From: a virus
Reading direction: 5' to 3' (one strand)
IMG/VR virus record: IMGVR_UViG_3300009507_002699
Coordinates: 1 to 62,223 of that record
Length of the DNA stretch: 62,223 nt
The translations under genes were made by a program, and so were the position numbers. Positions 44,901-52,036 of the stretch are shown here, piece after piece (position 1 is the stretch's first letter; every line of letters begins with the position of its first letter). Below the pieces are notes generated by a model. The model did not search any database. It was not told the origin of the DNA and worked only from the letters and a program-made list of their open reading frames with translations.

Positions 44901-45588
44901 TACCATGGACAATAATAGGCATGCATTATGGCGTGTACTTGATAAGCATACAGGAAGTGCATTTGTAAAACCATTAGAAATATTAGACAAGCATGAAATA
45001 GAATATGACAAAGATGTAATGAGTCGTGGGCAGTTAAAAAGTAAAAAATGGTTAGTTGACGAACTTAGTAATTTAAATCTATCACTAGGTACAATATTCT
45101 TGTGTGCTGGTTGGTATGCTAGTATTGTTCCATTAATGCAAGAAGCAAAATTAGACTTTGAAAAAATACGCAGTTTTGATATTGATCCTGATGTATGGAA
45201 AATTGCAGAAACGTTTAATGCTGATCTAGTTAATGAAGGCTGGCAGTTTAAAGCAAGTACGCAAGATATTATGCATATTGATTATGTTGAACACAACTAT
45301 AACACAGAAAAATTAGACGGTGCAATAATACCGTTAACTGATATGCCACACACTATTGTTAATACAAGTTGTGAACATATTCCTAACTTTACTGATTGGT
45401 ATAATTTATTACCAGAAGGTAGATTAATTATACTACAAAGTAACAATTATTTTGAAATTGAAGAACATGTTAATTGTTCTAATAGTTTAGAAGAGTTTAG
45501 TGCTAGTGCGCCGATGCAAAAAGTATTATACGAAGGTGAACTTGATCTAGGAAAATACACGAGGTATATGAAAATTGGACATAAGTAA
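41941..45588 (+). CDS. 1215-aa modular protein: two GT-A-like modules, 23-residue repeat array, methyltransferase-like C-terminus
   Basis: The start at the ATG 41941 (MKQFKVLDYDIIYLSYDEPN) is preferred over an upstream TTG because it precedes the first fold directly. Two related N-terminal modules (about 1-290 and 320-560) each have a LSYDE/ISYDE start, an RVHGVEG/RIHGVKG strand and a DGD metal-like motif (Asp64/Asp66; Asp383/Asp385). They are probable glycosyltransferase-type folds. Residues about 640-1003 hold about fifteen helical repeats, most 23 residues long, with consensus NxHSLFRLLG then EDLRKAV. Residues about 1040-1215 look like a class I SAM methyltransferase: IFLCAGWYASI as motif I, RSFDIDPDVWKIAE, then NTSCEHIPN. 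It overlaps both neighbours. Likely a scaffolded multi-enzyme acting in the same modification pathway; substrate unknown. Confidence 0.75.
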   Translation: MKQFKVLDYDIIYLSYDEPNAEENYSNLLTKVPWAKRVHGVEGSDAAHKACAKIAETDRFITIDGDNQIDEQFLNQTINFQDGVDLSRHVVSWTADNIINGLRYGNGGIKCWDRETVLKMKTHENADPGNVAAGIDFCWDLEYIQINSLMSTVYNNATPQQAWRAGFREGVKMSLIEGVKPSKTELIGNHWKNLERLYIWCMTGADVENGLWAVYGAREGLYKTMCTDWDYVNVRDFEYLNKLWKDKVQDESDLIEAIKDYGERLKEQLDIPIAVTPLDAQQSKFFKSTYRNPPRPEHPYIRTSTTQFNSFSSQFKTYTPEQAPVTKEYDIVMISYDEANADENFNKLKTRFPRAQRIHGVKGIHQAHIAAANICSTEMFWIVDGDAVIEDEFNFDYVADDNRAVHVWRSKNPINDLVYGYGGVKLFPTQMTRDMDTSRPDMTTSISDRFKKMEKISCVTGFNSSEFSTWRSAFRECAKLSSKVIDRQKEDETNERLRIWTTMGKDRPFGEHAIKGAIAGREFGLSDGADLRLINDFNWLYEQFVENTDTTEEWQELYKQDDKTQISTPVDIAPVEIQTNTEWKQTDPVEIQADTEWKQTVPFKQDDPLPPRDTFIVDLLDRFEILYGDKVSNLRRFYNDGHMLDILRIIGNDDLRRFVEERNYHSLFRYLESKGIEIEDERKMYIEKNVHSLFRLLGEEHEDLRKAVVEDNVHSLFRLVGDEHEELRKAVAEENLHSLFRLLGDEYEDLRKIVTEDNVHSLFRLLGEEHEELRKTVVEENLHSLFRLLGDEYEDLRKVVIEENLHSLFRILGPNHDNLRTAMLDKNLHGLFRLLGPQHEDMRKAMVEKNFHGLFRLLGKDHEDLRKATTEKNLHSLFRLVGDGHEDLRKAIVEKNFHGLFRLLGEGYEDLRKVMTEKNVHSLFRLIEQTDTTDDLRKALVESNEMSLFRLIEGKDTIVEDVKKAGFFKNIWSLKRIEPDVTDEVNLTMDNNRHALWRVLDKHTGSAFVKPLEILDKHEIEYDKDVMSRGQLKSKKWLVDELSNLNLSLGTIFLCAGWYASIVPLMQEAKLDFEKIRSFDIDPDVWKIAETFNADLVNEGWQFKASTQDIMHIDYVEHNYNTEKLDGAIIPLTDMPHTIVNTSCEHIPNFTDWYNLLPEGRLIILQSNNYFEIEEHVNCSNSLEEFSASAPMQKVLYEGELDLGKYTRYMKIGHK
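43861..44950 (+). repeat. in-frame array of about fifteen 69-bp repeats
   Basis: Tandem units of 69 bp (23 codons) encode NxHSLFRLLG plus EHEDLRKAVVE-type helices. About eleven central units are regular; the outer ones at each end are degenerate. DNA-level divergence between units is clear although the protein pattern is preserved, so the array is under selection and not a fresh expansion. It looks like a helical solenoid. Confidence 0.85.
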
Positions 45589-45799
45589 ACTAACATTGAG
45601 GCAGTTGCAAACTGAAAGTGCTAGAGCATTAAGCACTATGGAAGCAACTAATAATAACATATATCAGTTTAACAAACAAGCACATCATAACAGTCAAAAT
45701 TGGTATGTTGCTGTAATTGATTGGTACGTAAATCAATATGGAGATTTACCTAGCCGTGCAGGTCCCGGCAAGGATATTAAATTGGTATACGATGTATAG
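45575..45799 (+). CDS. small conserved hypothetical protein (74 aa)
   Basis: A 74-residue protein from a TTG start at 45575, overlapping the end of the large repeat protein by 14 nt; GAGG about 10 nt upstream supports the start. It is helical at the N-terminus (LTLRQLQTESARALSTMEA) and has HHNSQNWYVAVIDWYVNQYG and a Gly/Pro-rich end. It lies immediately before the first radical SAM gene, whose ATG at 45792 is inside its last codons. A precursor-peptide role is conceivable from position alone. However, it lacks Cys and any core-like tail, so an ordinary small phage protein is more likely. Confidence 0.6.
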   Translation: MDISKLTLRQLQTESARALSTMEATNNNIYQFNKQAHHNSQNWYVAVIDWYVNQYGDLPSRAGPGKDIKLVYDV

Positions 45800-46874
45800 A
45801 TACGAAGACATAAGAGAAGTACATTTAGAAGTTACACAGAAATGCCAAGCGGCATGTCCTATGTGCGATCGTAATATGAATGGCGGCGCTGATAATCCGC
45901 ATATTACAAATGCTGAACTAAGTTTAGCAGATGCAAAACGTATGTTTAGTCCTGACTTTATTAAGCAATTAAATGTAATGTACATGTGTGGTAACTTGGG
46001 TGATCCTATTGTTGCAAAAGATACACTAGAAATATTTGAATATTTTAGAGAACACAATGATAAAATGTGGCTTAGTATGAATACAAATGCTGGAGCAAAA
46101 GATATCTACTGGTGGGCGAAACTTGCAGAAGTTATAGGGCGCAGAGGCGCAGTAATTTTTAGTGTTGACGGACTACGAGATACTAATCATCTATATAGAC
46201 AAAATGTAGTATGGGATAATGTAGAAAGAAATATGCAAGCGTTTATTGAAGCAGGCGGTAGAGCCCGATGGGACTTCTTAATTTTTGCACACAATGAACA
46301 TCAAGTTGAAGAAGCAGAAGCACTTGCTAATCAATGGGGGTGTGAAAAGTTTATTAAGAAAAAATCAGGTAGATTTATTACAAGTGATATTAAACCTAAA
46401 ACATCTCATCAAGCAGTAAACCGCAAAGGTGCAGAAACACAAAATTTAGCACAGCCTAAAGATGAAAAGAATAAAAATCTAGCATTACTAAAACAAAAAG
46501 AGATTGAAAAGTCTTATGGTAGTATGAAAGAGTATTTAGATAAGTGTTCAATAAATTGTAAAGTTGCAAAGCAAGGAAGTATCTTTGTAACAGCAGAAGG
46601 ACTTTTAATGCCATGTTGTTGGACTGCTGGACGTATGTACAAATGGTGGCATGAAGATCCGCGTGTAGAACAAGTATGGGATCATATCGATAATGCTGGT
46701 GGAAAGCAAGGCATAAGTATTATTGACAACGATATAAAATACGTAGTTAATGGAAGATTGATAGATAGTATTACTTCAAGTTGGCAAAAAGATAGTATTG
46801 CTAACGGTAAACTTGGTGTCTGCGCTCAAAAGTGTGGTAGTGAGTTTGATCCTTATGCGGAGCAGTTTAAATAA
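45792..46874 (+). CDS. radical SAM/SPASM-like protein, family A member 1
   Basis: A 360-residue radical SAM enzyme. Its AdoMet-cluster motif is CQAACPMC (Cys18, Cys22, Cys25). The family A signature follows: MCGNLGDPIV in place of GGEP, then SVDGLRDTNHLYRQNV and FAHNEHQVEE. The C-terminus has a Cys-rich auxiliary-cluster region (CSIN CKVA, LMPCCW, CAQKCG), consistent with a SPASM/twitch-type second Fe-S site. The ATG at 45792 is preferred to one at 45738 because paralogues start at the same distance before the cluster. These enzymes use a 5'-deoxyadenosyl radical to modify peptides, sugars or small molecules; the substrate is unknown. It abuts the next paralogue with no gap. Confidence 0.9.
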   Translation: MYRYEDIREVHLEVTQKCQAACPMCDRNMNGGADNPHITNAELSLADAKRMFSPDFIKQLNVMYMCGNLGDPIVAKDTLEIFEYFREHNDKMWLSMNTNAGAKDIYWWAKLAEVIGRRGAVIFSVDGLRDTNHLYRQNVVWDNVERNMQAFIEAGGRARWDFLIFAHNEHQVEEAEALANQWGCEKFIKKKSGRFITSDIKPKTSHQAVNRKGAETQNLAQPKDEKNKNLALLKQKEIEKSYGSMKEYLDKCSINCKVAKQGSIFVTAEGLLMPCCWTAGRMYKWWHEDPRVEQVWDHIDNAGGKQGISIIDNDIKYVVNGRLIDSITSSWQKDSIANGKLGVCAQKCGSEFDPYAEQFK

Positions 46875-47963
46875 ATGGATATTACACAGTTAAAAAAAGT
46901 AGAGTTAGAAATTACAAGTAATTGTAATGCGGCATGTCCAGGGTGTGCTAGAACAATAGCAGTTGCTAACGGTTCACTTGAGCCCCAAGGTGAAGATTTT
47001 ACACTTGATGATTTAAAAAGAATGTTTCCTCCTGGAAATTATACTGGTGTTGAATTTAAGTTCTGTGGAGTATTAGGTGACCCTGCAATACATCCGCAGT
47101 TTGCTGATATGTTAGAATACCTTTTAGAAAATGAAGGTATGTGTAGTATTAGTACTAATGGTGCTGTTGGCACAGCAGATATGTGGCGTAGATTAGGAGC
47201 ATTGTGCAAAAAATATCAAAAAAGATTTCATTTACACTGGTGTATAGACGGACACAAAGAAACTAATCATATCTATAGAGTAAACACAGTATGGAAGGTT
47301 CTTGAAAGAAATATGAATGCTTTTGTTGAAACTGTAGGCGAGTATACATATCGTGCAAAATGGGTGTATATTGTTTTTGATCACAATGAGCATGAAGTTG
47401 ACGCGGCTAGACAACACGCTGAACGTTTAGGATTTAATTTTGCAACTCGCACAGGAATGCGTAATAGTTTTCATCAATGGACTGCTCAAATTAAAAAGAA
47501 AGATCATGAAAAGAAAAAAGTTGTAACAACAACAAAGGTTATTACTACTACCGGCAAAAAAGAACACAGTAAGGTAGAACAAGTAAAAGAACTTGATAAG
47601 TTTATTGCTAACGAAAATAAAACAAAAGAAGAAACATTTAAAATTGTAAATTCAATACAATGCAAATATGTACATGAAGCAGAAATTTTTATAAGTGCTG
47701 ATCAAACCATGTGGCCTTGTTGCTTTCTTGCAGATTGGGGCAGAAAGAATAATGATAATATATTAGATAAACTTGCTGAATATGGTACTGGTTGGAATAG
47801 TCTTAAAGACAAAAGTGTTACTGAGATTATGCAACATCCTTGGTTTGAAAAAATTCTAGCAGATAGTTGGGATCCAAGTCATCCAAAACATTTAAAAAGA
47901 TGTATTAGAACTTGTGCGTATAACAAAGCCTATCATAACGAATTAATAGACGAGACAAAATGA
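46875..47963 (+). CDS. radical SAM/SPASM-like protein, family A member 2
   Basis: A 362-residue paralogue of the preceding gene. CNAACPGC (Cys17, Cys21, Cys24) binds the radical SAM cluster; FCGVLGDPAIHP, CIDGHKETNHIYRVNTVW and IVFDHNEHEVDAARQ follow. A Lys/Thr-rich linker near 205-235 (KKKVVTTTKVITTTGKK) separates the core from a Cys-rich end (IQCKYVHEAEI, MWPCCFLADW, LKRCIRTCAY) likely to hold an auxiliary Fe-S cluster. The start is immediately after the stop of member 1. It shares an ATGA overlap with the next gene. It clearly arose by duplication within the cluster and has since diverged. Confidence 0.9.
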   Translation: MDITQLKKVELEITSNCNAACPGCARTIAVANGSLEPQGEDFTLDDLKRMFPPGNYTGVEFKFCGVLGDPAIHPQFADMLEYLLENEGMCSISTNGAVGTADMWRRLGALCKKYQKRFHLHWCIDGHKETNHIYRVNTVWKVLERNMNAFVETVGEYTYRAKWVYIVFDHNEHEVDAARQHAERLGFNFATRTGMRNSFHQWTAQIKKKDHEKKKVVTTTKVITTTGKKEHSKVEQVKELDKFIANENKTKEETFKIVNSIQCKYVHEAEIFISADQTMWPCCFLADWGRKNNDNILDKLAEYGTGWNSLKDKSVTEIMQHPWFEKILADSWDPSHPKHLKRCIRTCAYNKAYHNELIDETK

Positions 47964-48916
47964 GTTGGTCTAGCGAAACATTAGAATGGATAGACATTGA
48001 ACTAACTAGTTTTTGTAATATCAAATGCAAAGGCTGTTTTCGTGTACTGTCAGATTACAAAGATGACATACTTAATAAAACATATCTTGACTTAGATACT
48101 ATAAAAGAAAAGTTCCAAAAAGATATGTTTCCAAATATGAAGATTATTAATTTTTGCGGTAGTGTAGACGAGCCATGTAGTCATCCTGAGTTTCATGAAA
48201 TTATTAAACACTTTGCTAGTTGGGGATGTCATATTAATGTTGCTACTAATGGAAGTTTACGCACTACAAGTTGGTGGGAAAAACTAGCAAAAGAATTAAC
48301 ATGTAGTCATAGAGTGACTTGGGGTATAGACGGAAGTGATGAACTATCAGAAGTATACAGAGAAGGTTCAAGTTTTAAAAAAGTACAACAAAATTATAGA
48401 GCATTTATTGCCGCCGGCGGACAAAGTGTTTGGCAATTTATTAGTTTTGAACATAACGAGCATCAATTAGAAACAGCAAAGCAAATGGCCAAAGACGAGG
48501 GCTTTAGAGACTTCAAAACTATTATTAGTCATCGTAAAGATACTAAAACTATTAAGCATAAAAAAGCAAAAGCAGATCCTAATCCTGGAGAACGTGCATG
48601 TATCAGTTGTAAGTATGCAAATCAAAAACGTATTTTTGTAAATCATATGGGTAATGTAATTCCTTGTTGTCATTTGAATAGTAAAATGTTAGAATTTCCT
48701 GTAAGTGGTAAACACAAAGATAGATTTGAAGATATACTTGTTGAAAATGATTATATGAATGATATCAATCTAAAAAATGTTACATTAGATCAAGCAATGA
48801 ATAGCAAAGTGTGGCAAAGAATAAAAGATAGTTGGACTGATGATGTGCGTATACCTAAATGCGAAAGCACCTGTGCGGAAAAAATACGAGATAAATTTCT
48901 TAAGGAGAAGTTATGA
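47960..48916 (+). CDS. radical SAM/SPASM-like protein, family A member 3
   Basis: A 318-residue radical SAM protein, the shortest of family A. The cluster motif is CNIKCKGC (Cys19, Cys23, Cys26). FCGSVDEPCSHPEFHEIIKH, GIDGSDELSEVYREGSSFKK and FISFEHNEHQLETAKQ mark the family. The C-terminus has CISCKYANQKRIFVNHMG, VIPCCHLN and CESTCAEK for a second cluster. It begins with an ATGA overlap and ends the same way into the PP-loop gene, which has a strong AAGGAG ribosome binding site. Likely acts with its paralogues on related substrates or successive positions. Confidence 0.9.
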   Translation: MSWSSETLEWIDIELTSFCNIKCKGCFRVLSDYKDDILNKTYLDLDTIKEKFQKDMFPNMKIINFCGSVDEPCSHPEFHEIIKHFASWGCHINVATNGSLRTTSWWEKLAKELTCSHRVTWGIDGSDELSEVYREGSSFKKVQQNYRAFIAAGGQSVWQFISFEHNEHQLETAKQMAKDEGFRDFKTIISHRKDTKTIKHKKAKADPNPGERACISCKYANQKRIFVNHMGNVIPCCHLNSKMLEFPVSGKHKDRFEDILVENDYMNDINLKNVTLDQAMNSKVWQRIKDSWTDDVRIPKCESTCAEKIRDKFLKEKL

Positions 48917-49572
48917 TTGTAAAAAACTCCCAGCAAGATATTATTATAGAAGAAGATGAAACAGTTAAAACTATAGGACTAAAAATTTCTGGTGGCGCCG
49001 ATAGTGCTATTGTTGCCTATATGTTATCAAAGTTTGTTGTAGAGGAACGTCCTCTTATTAAGATTTTGCCTATTACAACTACACTTGAAGAAAAACCATA
49101 TCAATTAAAATATGCCAAGCGTGTGGTAGAATTTTTAAAAAACAAGTTTGGCAATATATTTTTAGAACATCAAACTAATCATGCAGAGAACAGCACAGTA
49201 TATGTTTCAAAACAAGGTGAGTTAGTACAAGATTTAAGAACTACATACGATCTGAAAATTTTATATAGTGGTATTACTGCTAACCCACCTAAAGAAATAT
49301 ACAAACAATGGTTACCACACACAGGTCCTGTAGATAATAGAGATGGAAAAATATTTCCTACAATACGAGGAACTTCAAGGTTACCTTTAGTAAATATTGA
49401 TAAAAAAGGTGTTGCAGAACTTTATAATACACTAGGAGTTATGGATACATTATTTCCAATAACTCGTAGTTGTGAAGCATTAGCAAAAGATGAAGAGTAC
49501 CATATTGAAAAACATTGCGAAACATGTTGGTGGTGTCGAGAACGGTACTACGGATTTGGAAGATATAAATGA
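48913..49572 (+). CDS. QueC-like PP-loop ATP pyrophosphatase with zinc site (219 aa)
   Basis: A 219-residue N-type ATP pyrophosphatase. The PP-loop is SGGADS (residues 26-31) within IGLKISGGADSAIVAY. The C-terminus has Cys187, Cys202, Cys205 and Cys208 in a CETCWWCRER context. This has the layout of the zinc site of QueC, the enzyme that makes 7-cyano-7-deazaguanine by ATP-dependent amide/nitrile formation, but with a longer Cys187-Cys202 interval. Such enzymes adenylate a carboxylate or carbonyl for attack by ammonia or sulfur. No QueD, QueE or FolE homologue is in the window, so it probably activates another substrate for the radical SAM pathway. Coupled by ATGA overlaps on both sides. Confidence 0.83.
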   Translation: MIVKNSQQDIIIEEDETVKTIGLKISGGADSAIVAYMLSKFVVEERPLIKILPITTTLEEKPYQLKYAKRVVEFLKNKFGNIFLEHQTNHAENSTVYVSKQGELVQDLRTTYDLKILYSGITANPPKEIYKQWLPHTGPVDNRDGKIFPTIRGTSRLPLVNIDKKGVAELYNTLGVMDTLFPITRSCEALAKDEEYHIEKHCETCWWCRERYYGFGRYK

Positions 49573-50609
49573 GTTGGCCAGCCAGTATAACCCAAATCAA
49601 AAAACTACAAATGGAAATAAGCAATTATTGTAATGCTAGATGTCCCGCTTGTGCTAGAGAAAAAAGCATAACTAACGATAATAAAAAGCATATTGGAATA
49701 AATGATACTTACGTAAGTTTAGAACAGTTTAAAAATTGGCTAGGCAACGACAGTTGGGATAGTTTGCGTTTAATTGATTTTTGTGGCAATTATGATGAAC
49801 CTACAACGAATCCAGACTTACTTGAAATCATAGAATGGATATTTACTTCTAAATTATTTAATGAGAATTTACAAGTTAACATTGCAACAAATGGCGGAAC
49901 ACGAGATAAAAAGTTTTGGTTAGAACTAGGAAAATTAAGTTCTGCTTACAAATTTACAAATACAGAGTATGATTATCTAAGTAGAATAAATGTCATTTGG
50001 GGCATAGATGGACTAGAAGACACAAATCATTTATATCGTATAAATGTAGACTGGAATAAACTACAAGAAAATTTTCGTACATACATATCAGCAGGTGGTA
50101 GAGCAAGTTGGCAATTCATATATTTTAAACATAATGAACATCAAGATGAGTTAGCAAAACAACGAAGTATTGACGAAGGGTTTGAACGTATAAAATTTAG
50201 AGGTACAAAATCTAGAGAACATAAAGTTGTAACACCAGGCACAGGCAAATACGAACTTGATACACAAAAAACTGTAAAAAAAATTGTGTGCAAAGCATTG
50301 CTTAGACCAAATTATCGTGGATTAGACTCAGGTCTTTATGTTACTGTTAAAGGACAAGTTCTTCCGTGTTGTTGGTGGGGAACTGAAGTACATCTAAATG
50401 ATCTTGACAAAAGTTACAATCTAAGTTATAATATAGATAACATAAATTTAAATAGTGGAAATAGTTTCCAGGAGATTCTAGACTCGCCTTGGTATAGTAA
50501 TCTACACGATACAATACAAACAGAAATATTTGATAAGTGTGTACACCATTGTAAAGACAATATTATAAGCACAATCAATAATCAGATGAACACAGGAACC
50601 TTAAAATAA
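49569..50609 (+). CDS. radical SAM/SPASM-like protein, family A member 4
   Basis: A 346-residue radical SAM protein. CNARCPAC (Cys21, Cys25, Cys28) is the cluster motif. IDFCGNYDEPTTNPDLLEII, GIDGLEDTNHLYRINVDWNK and FIYFKHNEHQDELAKQR repeat the family A signatures. An IVCKALLRPNYRGLDSGLY stretch, LPCCWWGTEV and CVHHCKDN supply a C-terminal Cys set for an auxiliary cluster. Its ATG overlaps the PP-loop stop, so it is separated from members 1-3 only by that gene. Eleven bases follow before the first family B gene. That gap shows no promoter and only a poor ribosome binding site. Confidence 0.9.
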   Translation: MSWPASITQIKKLQMEISNYCNARCPACAREKSITNDNKKHIGINDTYVSLEQFKNWLGNDSWDSLRLIDFCGNYDEPTTNPDLLEIIEWIFTSKLFNENLQVNIATNGGTRDKKFWLELGKLSSAYKFTNTEYDYLSRINVIWGIDGLEDTNHLYRINVDWNKLQENFRTYISAGGRASWQFIYFKHNEHQDELAKQRSIDEGFERIKFRGTKSREHKVVTPGTGKYELDTQKTVKKIVCKALLRPNYRGLDSGLYVTVKGQVLPCCWWGTEVHLNDLDKSYNLSYNIDNINLNSGNSFQEILDSPWYSNLHDTIQTEIFDKCVHHCKDNIISTINNQMNTGTLK

Positions 50610-50620
50610 GTAGTTATATA

Positions 50621-52036
50621 ATGACAGATAAAGCAAATAAATACCCCTCAGAAACGTTCTGCTTATTGCCTTGGGTACATCTAAGTACCCGTCCTGACGG
50701 TAGTATGCGAGTATGTTGTACAGCAAACGCAAGTAGCGTAGGTCCTACTAATGACAAAGAGCATGGCGGACAAGTTGGCATTTTAAAAGACGAACAAGGA
50801 AGACCTAACAACTTAAATGTTAGTGATTTTGAAACAGCATGGAATAGTACCTATATGCGTAATGTGCGTAAACAAATGCTTAACGGAGAACAACCTCCTA
50901 GTTGTATTAAGTGCTACAAAGAAGAAGCCGCAGGACATAATTCAAAGCGTATGTGGGAAACACACTATTGGAGCCAGCGTGTTGATCTAGATAAAATTAT
51001 TGCAGACACAAAAGCAGACGGCAGTGTTCCTCCGCAGTTAGCATATATTGATTTACGTTTTGGTACTAAGTGTCAACTTGCTTGTGTTATGTGTAGTCCA
51101 CATGATTCAAGTGGATGGATCAAAGACTACAAAGCAATTTTTCCAGCAGTACAGGATGAAAGTCTTAAAGAAACAATGCAATGGAAAGATAAAGGAAGTT
51201 TTAACGGCAGTAGTTACAATTGGCACAAACAAAATCCTACATTTTGGACACAGTTTTATGAACAGATGCCTAGTATGCAACAAATTTATTTTGCAGGCGG
51301 TGAAAGTCTTATTATTGAAGAACACTACGAAATACTTGAACATGCAATTAAAATGGGTTATGCTAAAGATTTAGAACTACGTTATAATTCAAATGGTGTT
51401 GAATGGCGTGAAGACCTGTTTGACTTATGGAAAGAATTTAAATTAGTACGTTTTCATTATTCAATAGACAGCATTAAAGAAATGAATGATTATATTCGTT
51501 ATCCTAGTACATGGAGTAGACAAGAAGAAGTATTCCACATACTTGATAATGACACACCTAACAACACAGAAGTTACAGTTGCATGTGCAGTGCAGGCTCT
51601 GAACATTTATTACTTACCAGACTTTATACAATGGAAATTAGAACAAAACTTTAAGAAAATTAATATGTGGCCATTTGGCGCAGGTGCTATTAACTATCAC
51701 TTTGTATACCATCCCCCGCATCTTAATGTTAAAATTTTACCTAAATGGTTTAAAGAAAAGTGTCGAGAAAAATACGAAGCATGGTATCCGTGGTGGGAAG
51801 CAAATTGGGAAAAGGGTGTTCCAAGTTGGCACAAAGGCAAAGTTGATTATGATACATGGCGTAATGCTAGTTATGGTATTAGCAGATTAAATGGTATGCT
51901 ACAGTTTATGGAAAGCGAAGACTGGAGCAGACGTTTACCCGAAATGAAAGAATTTTTAGATCTTTGTGATAAGCAACGTGGCATTACGTTTGCAGAAACG
52001 TTTCCAGAGATGAAGGACATATTTAATGATATCTAA
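50621..52036 (+). CDS. N-terminal-twitch radical SAM protein, family B member 1 (471 aa)
   Basis: The first of five proteins with an N-terminal twitch-type Fe-S domain ahead of the radical SAM domain. Cys14 lies in CLLPWVHLSTRPDGSMRVCC, with Cys32/Cys33, then CIKC at 95/98, forming the probable auxiliary cluster. The core motif is CQLACVMC (Cys151, Cys155, Cys158), followed by YFAGGESLIIEEHYEILEH. The pattern matches the group named twitch domain-containing radical SAM protein (N_twi_rSAM). The C-terminal third is Trp-rich and longer than in its paralogues. The start at 50621 follows an 11-nt gap; no good ribosome binding site is visible, and the next gene overlaps its 3' end. Confidence 0.9.
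   Translation: MTDKANKYPSETFCLLPWVHLSTRPDGSMRVCCTANASSVGPTNDKEHGGQVGILKDEQGRPNNLNVSDFETAWNSTYMRNVRKQMLNGEQPPSCIKCYKEEAAGHNSKRMWETHYWSQRVDLDKIIADTKADGSVPPQLAYIDLRFGTKCQLACVMCSPHDSSGWIKDYKAIFPAVQDESLKETMQWKDKGSFNGSSYNWHKQNPTFWTQFYEQMPSMQQIYFAGGESLIIEEHYEILEHAIKMGYAKDLELRYNSNGVEWREDLFDLWKEFKLVRFHYSIDSIKEMNDYIRYPSTWSRQEEVFHILDNDTPNNTEVTVACAVQALNIYYLPDFIQWKLEQNFKKINMWPFGAGAINYHFVYHPPHLNVKILPKWFKEKCREKYEAWYPWWEANWEKGVPSWHKGKVDYDTWRNASYGISRLNGMLQFMESEDWSRRLPEMKEFLDLCDKQRGITFAETFPEMKDIFNDI

Noticed and set aside
43861-44950. Regular direct repeats as a CRISPR array
   Set aside because: The repeats are contiguous 69-bp coding units in one open frame, without unique spacers.
51048-51374. Alternative-frame open reading frame inside family B member 1
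   Set aside because: It covers the AdoMet-cluster region of a conserved gene and its product has no recognisable pattern.
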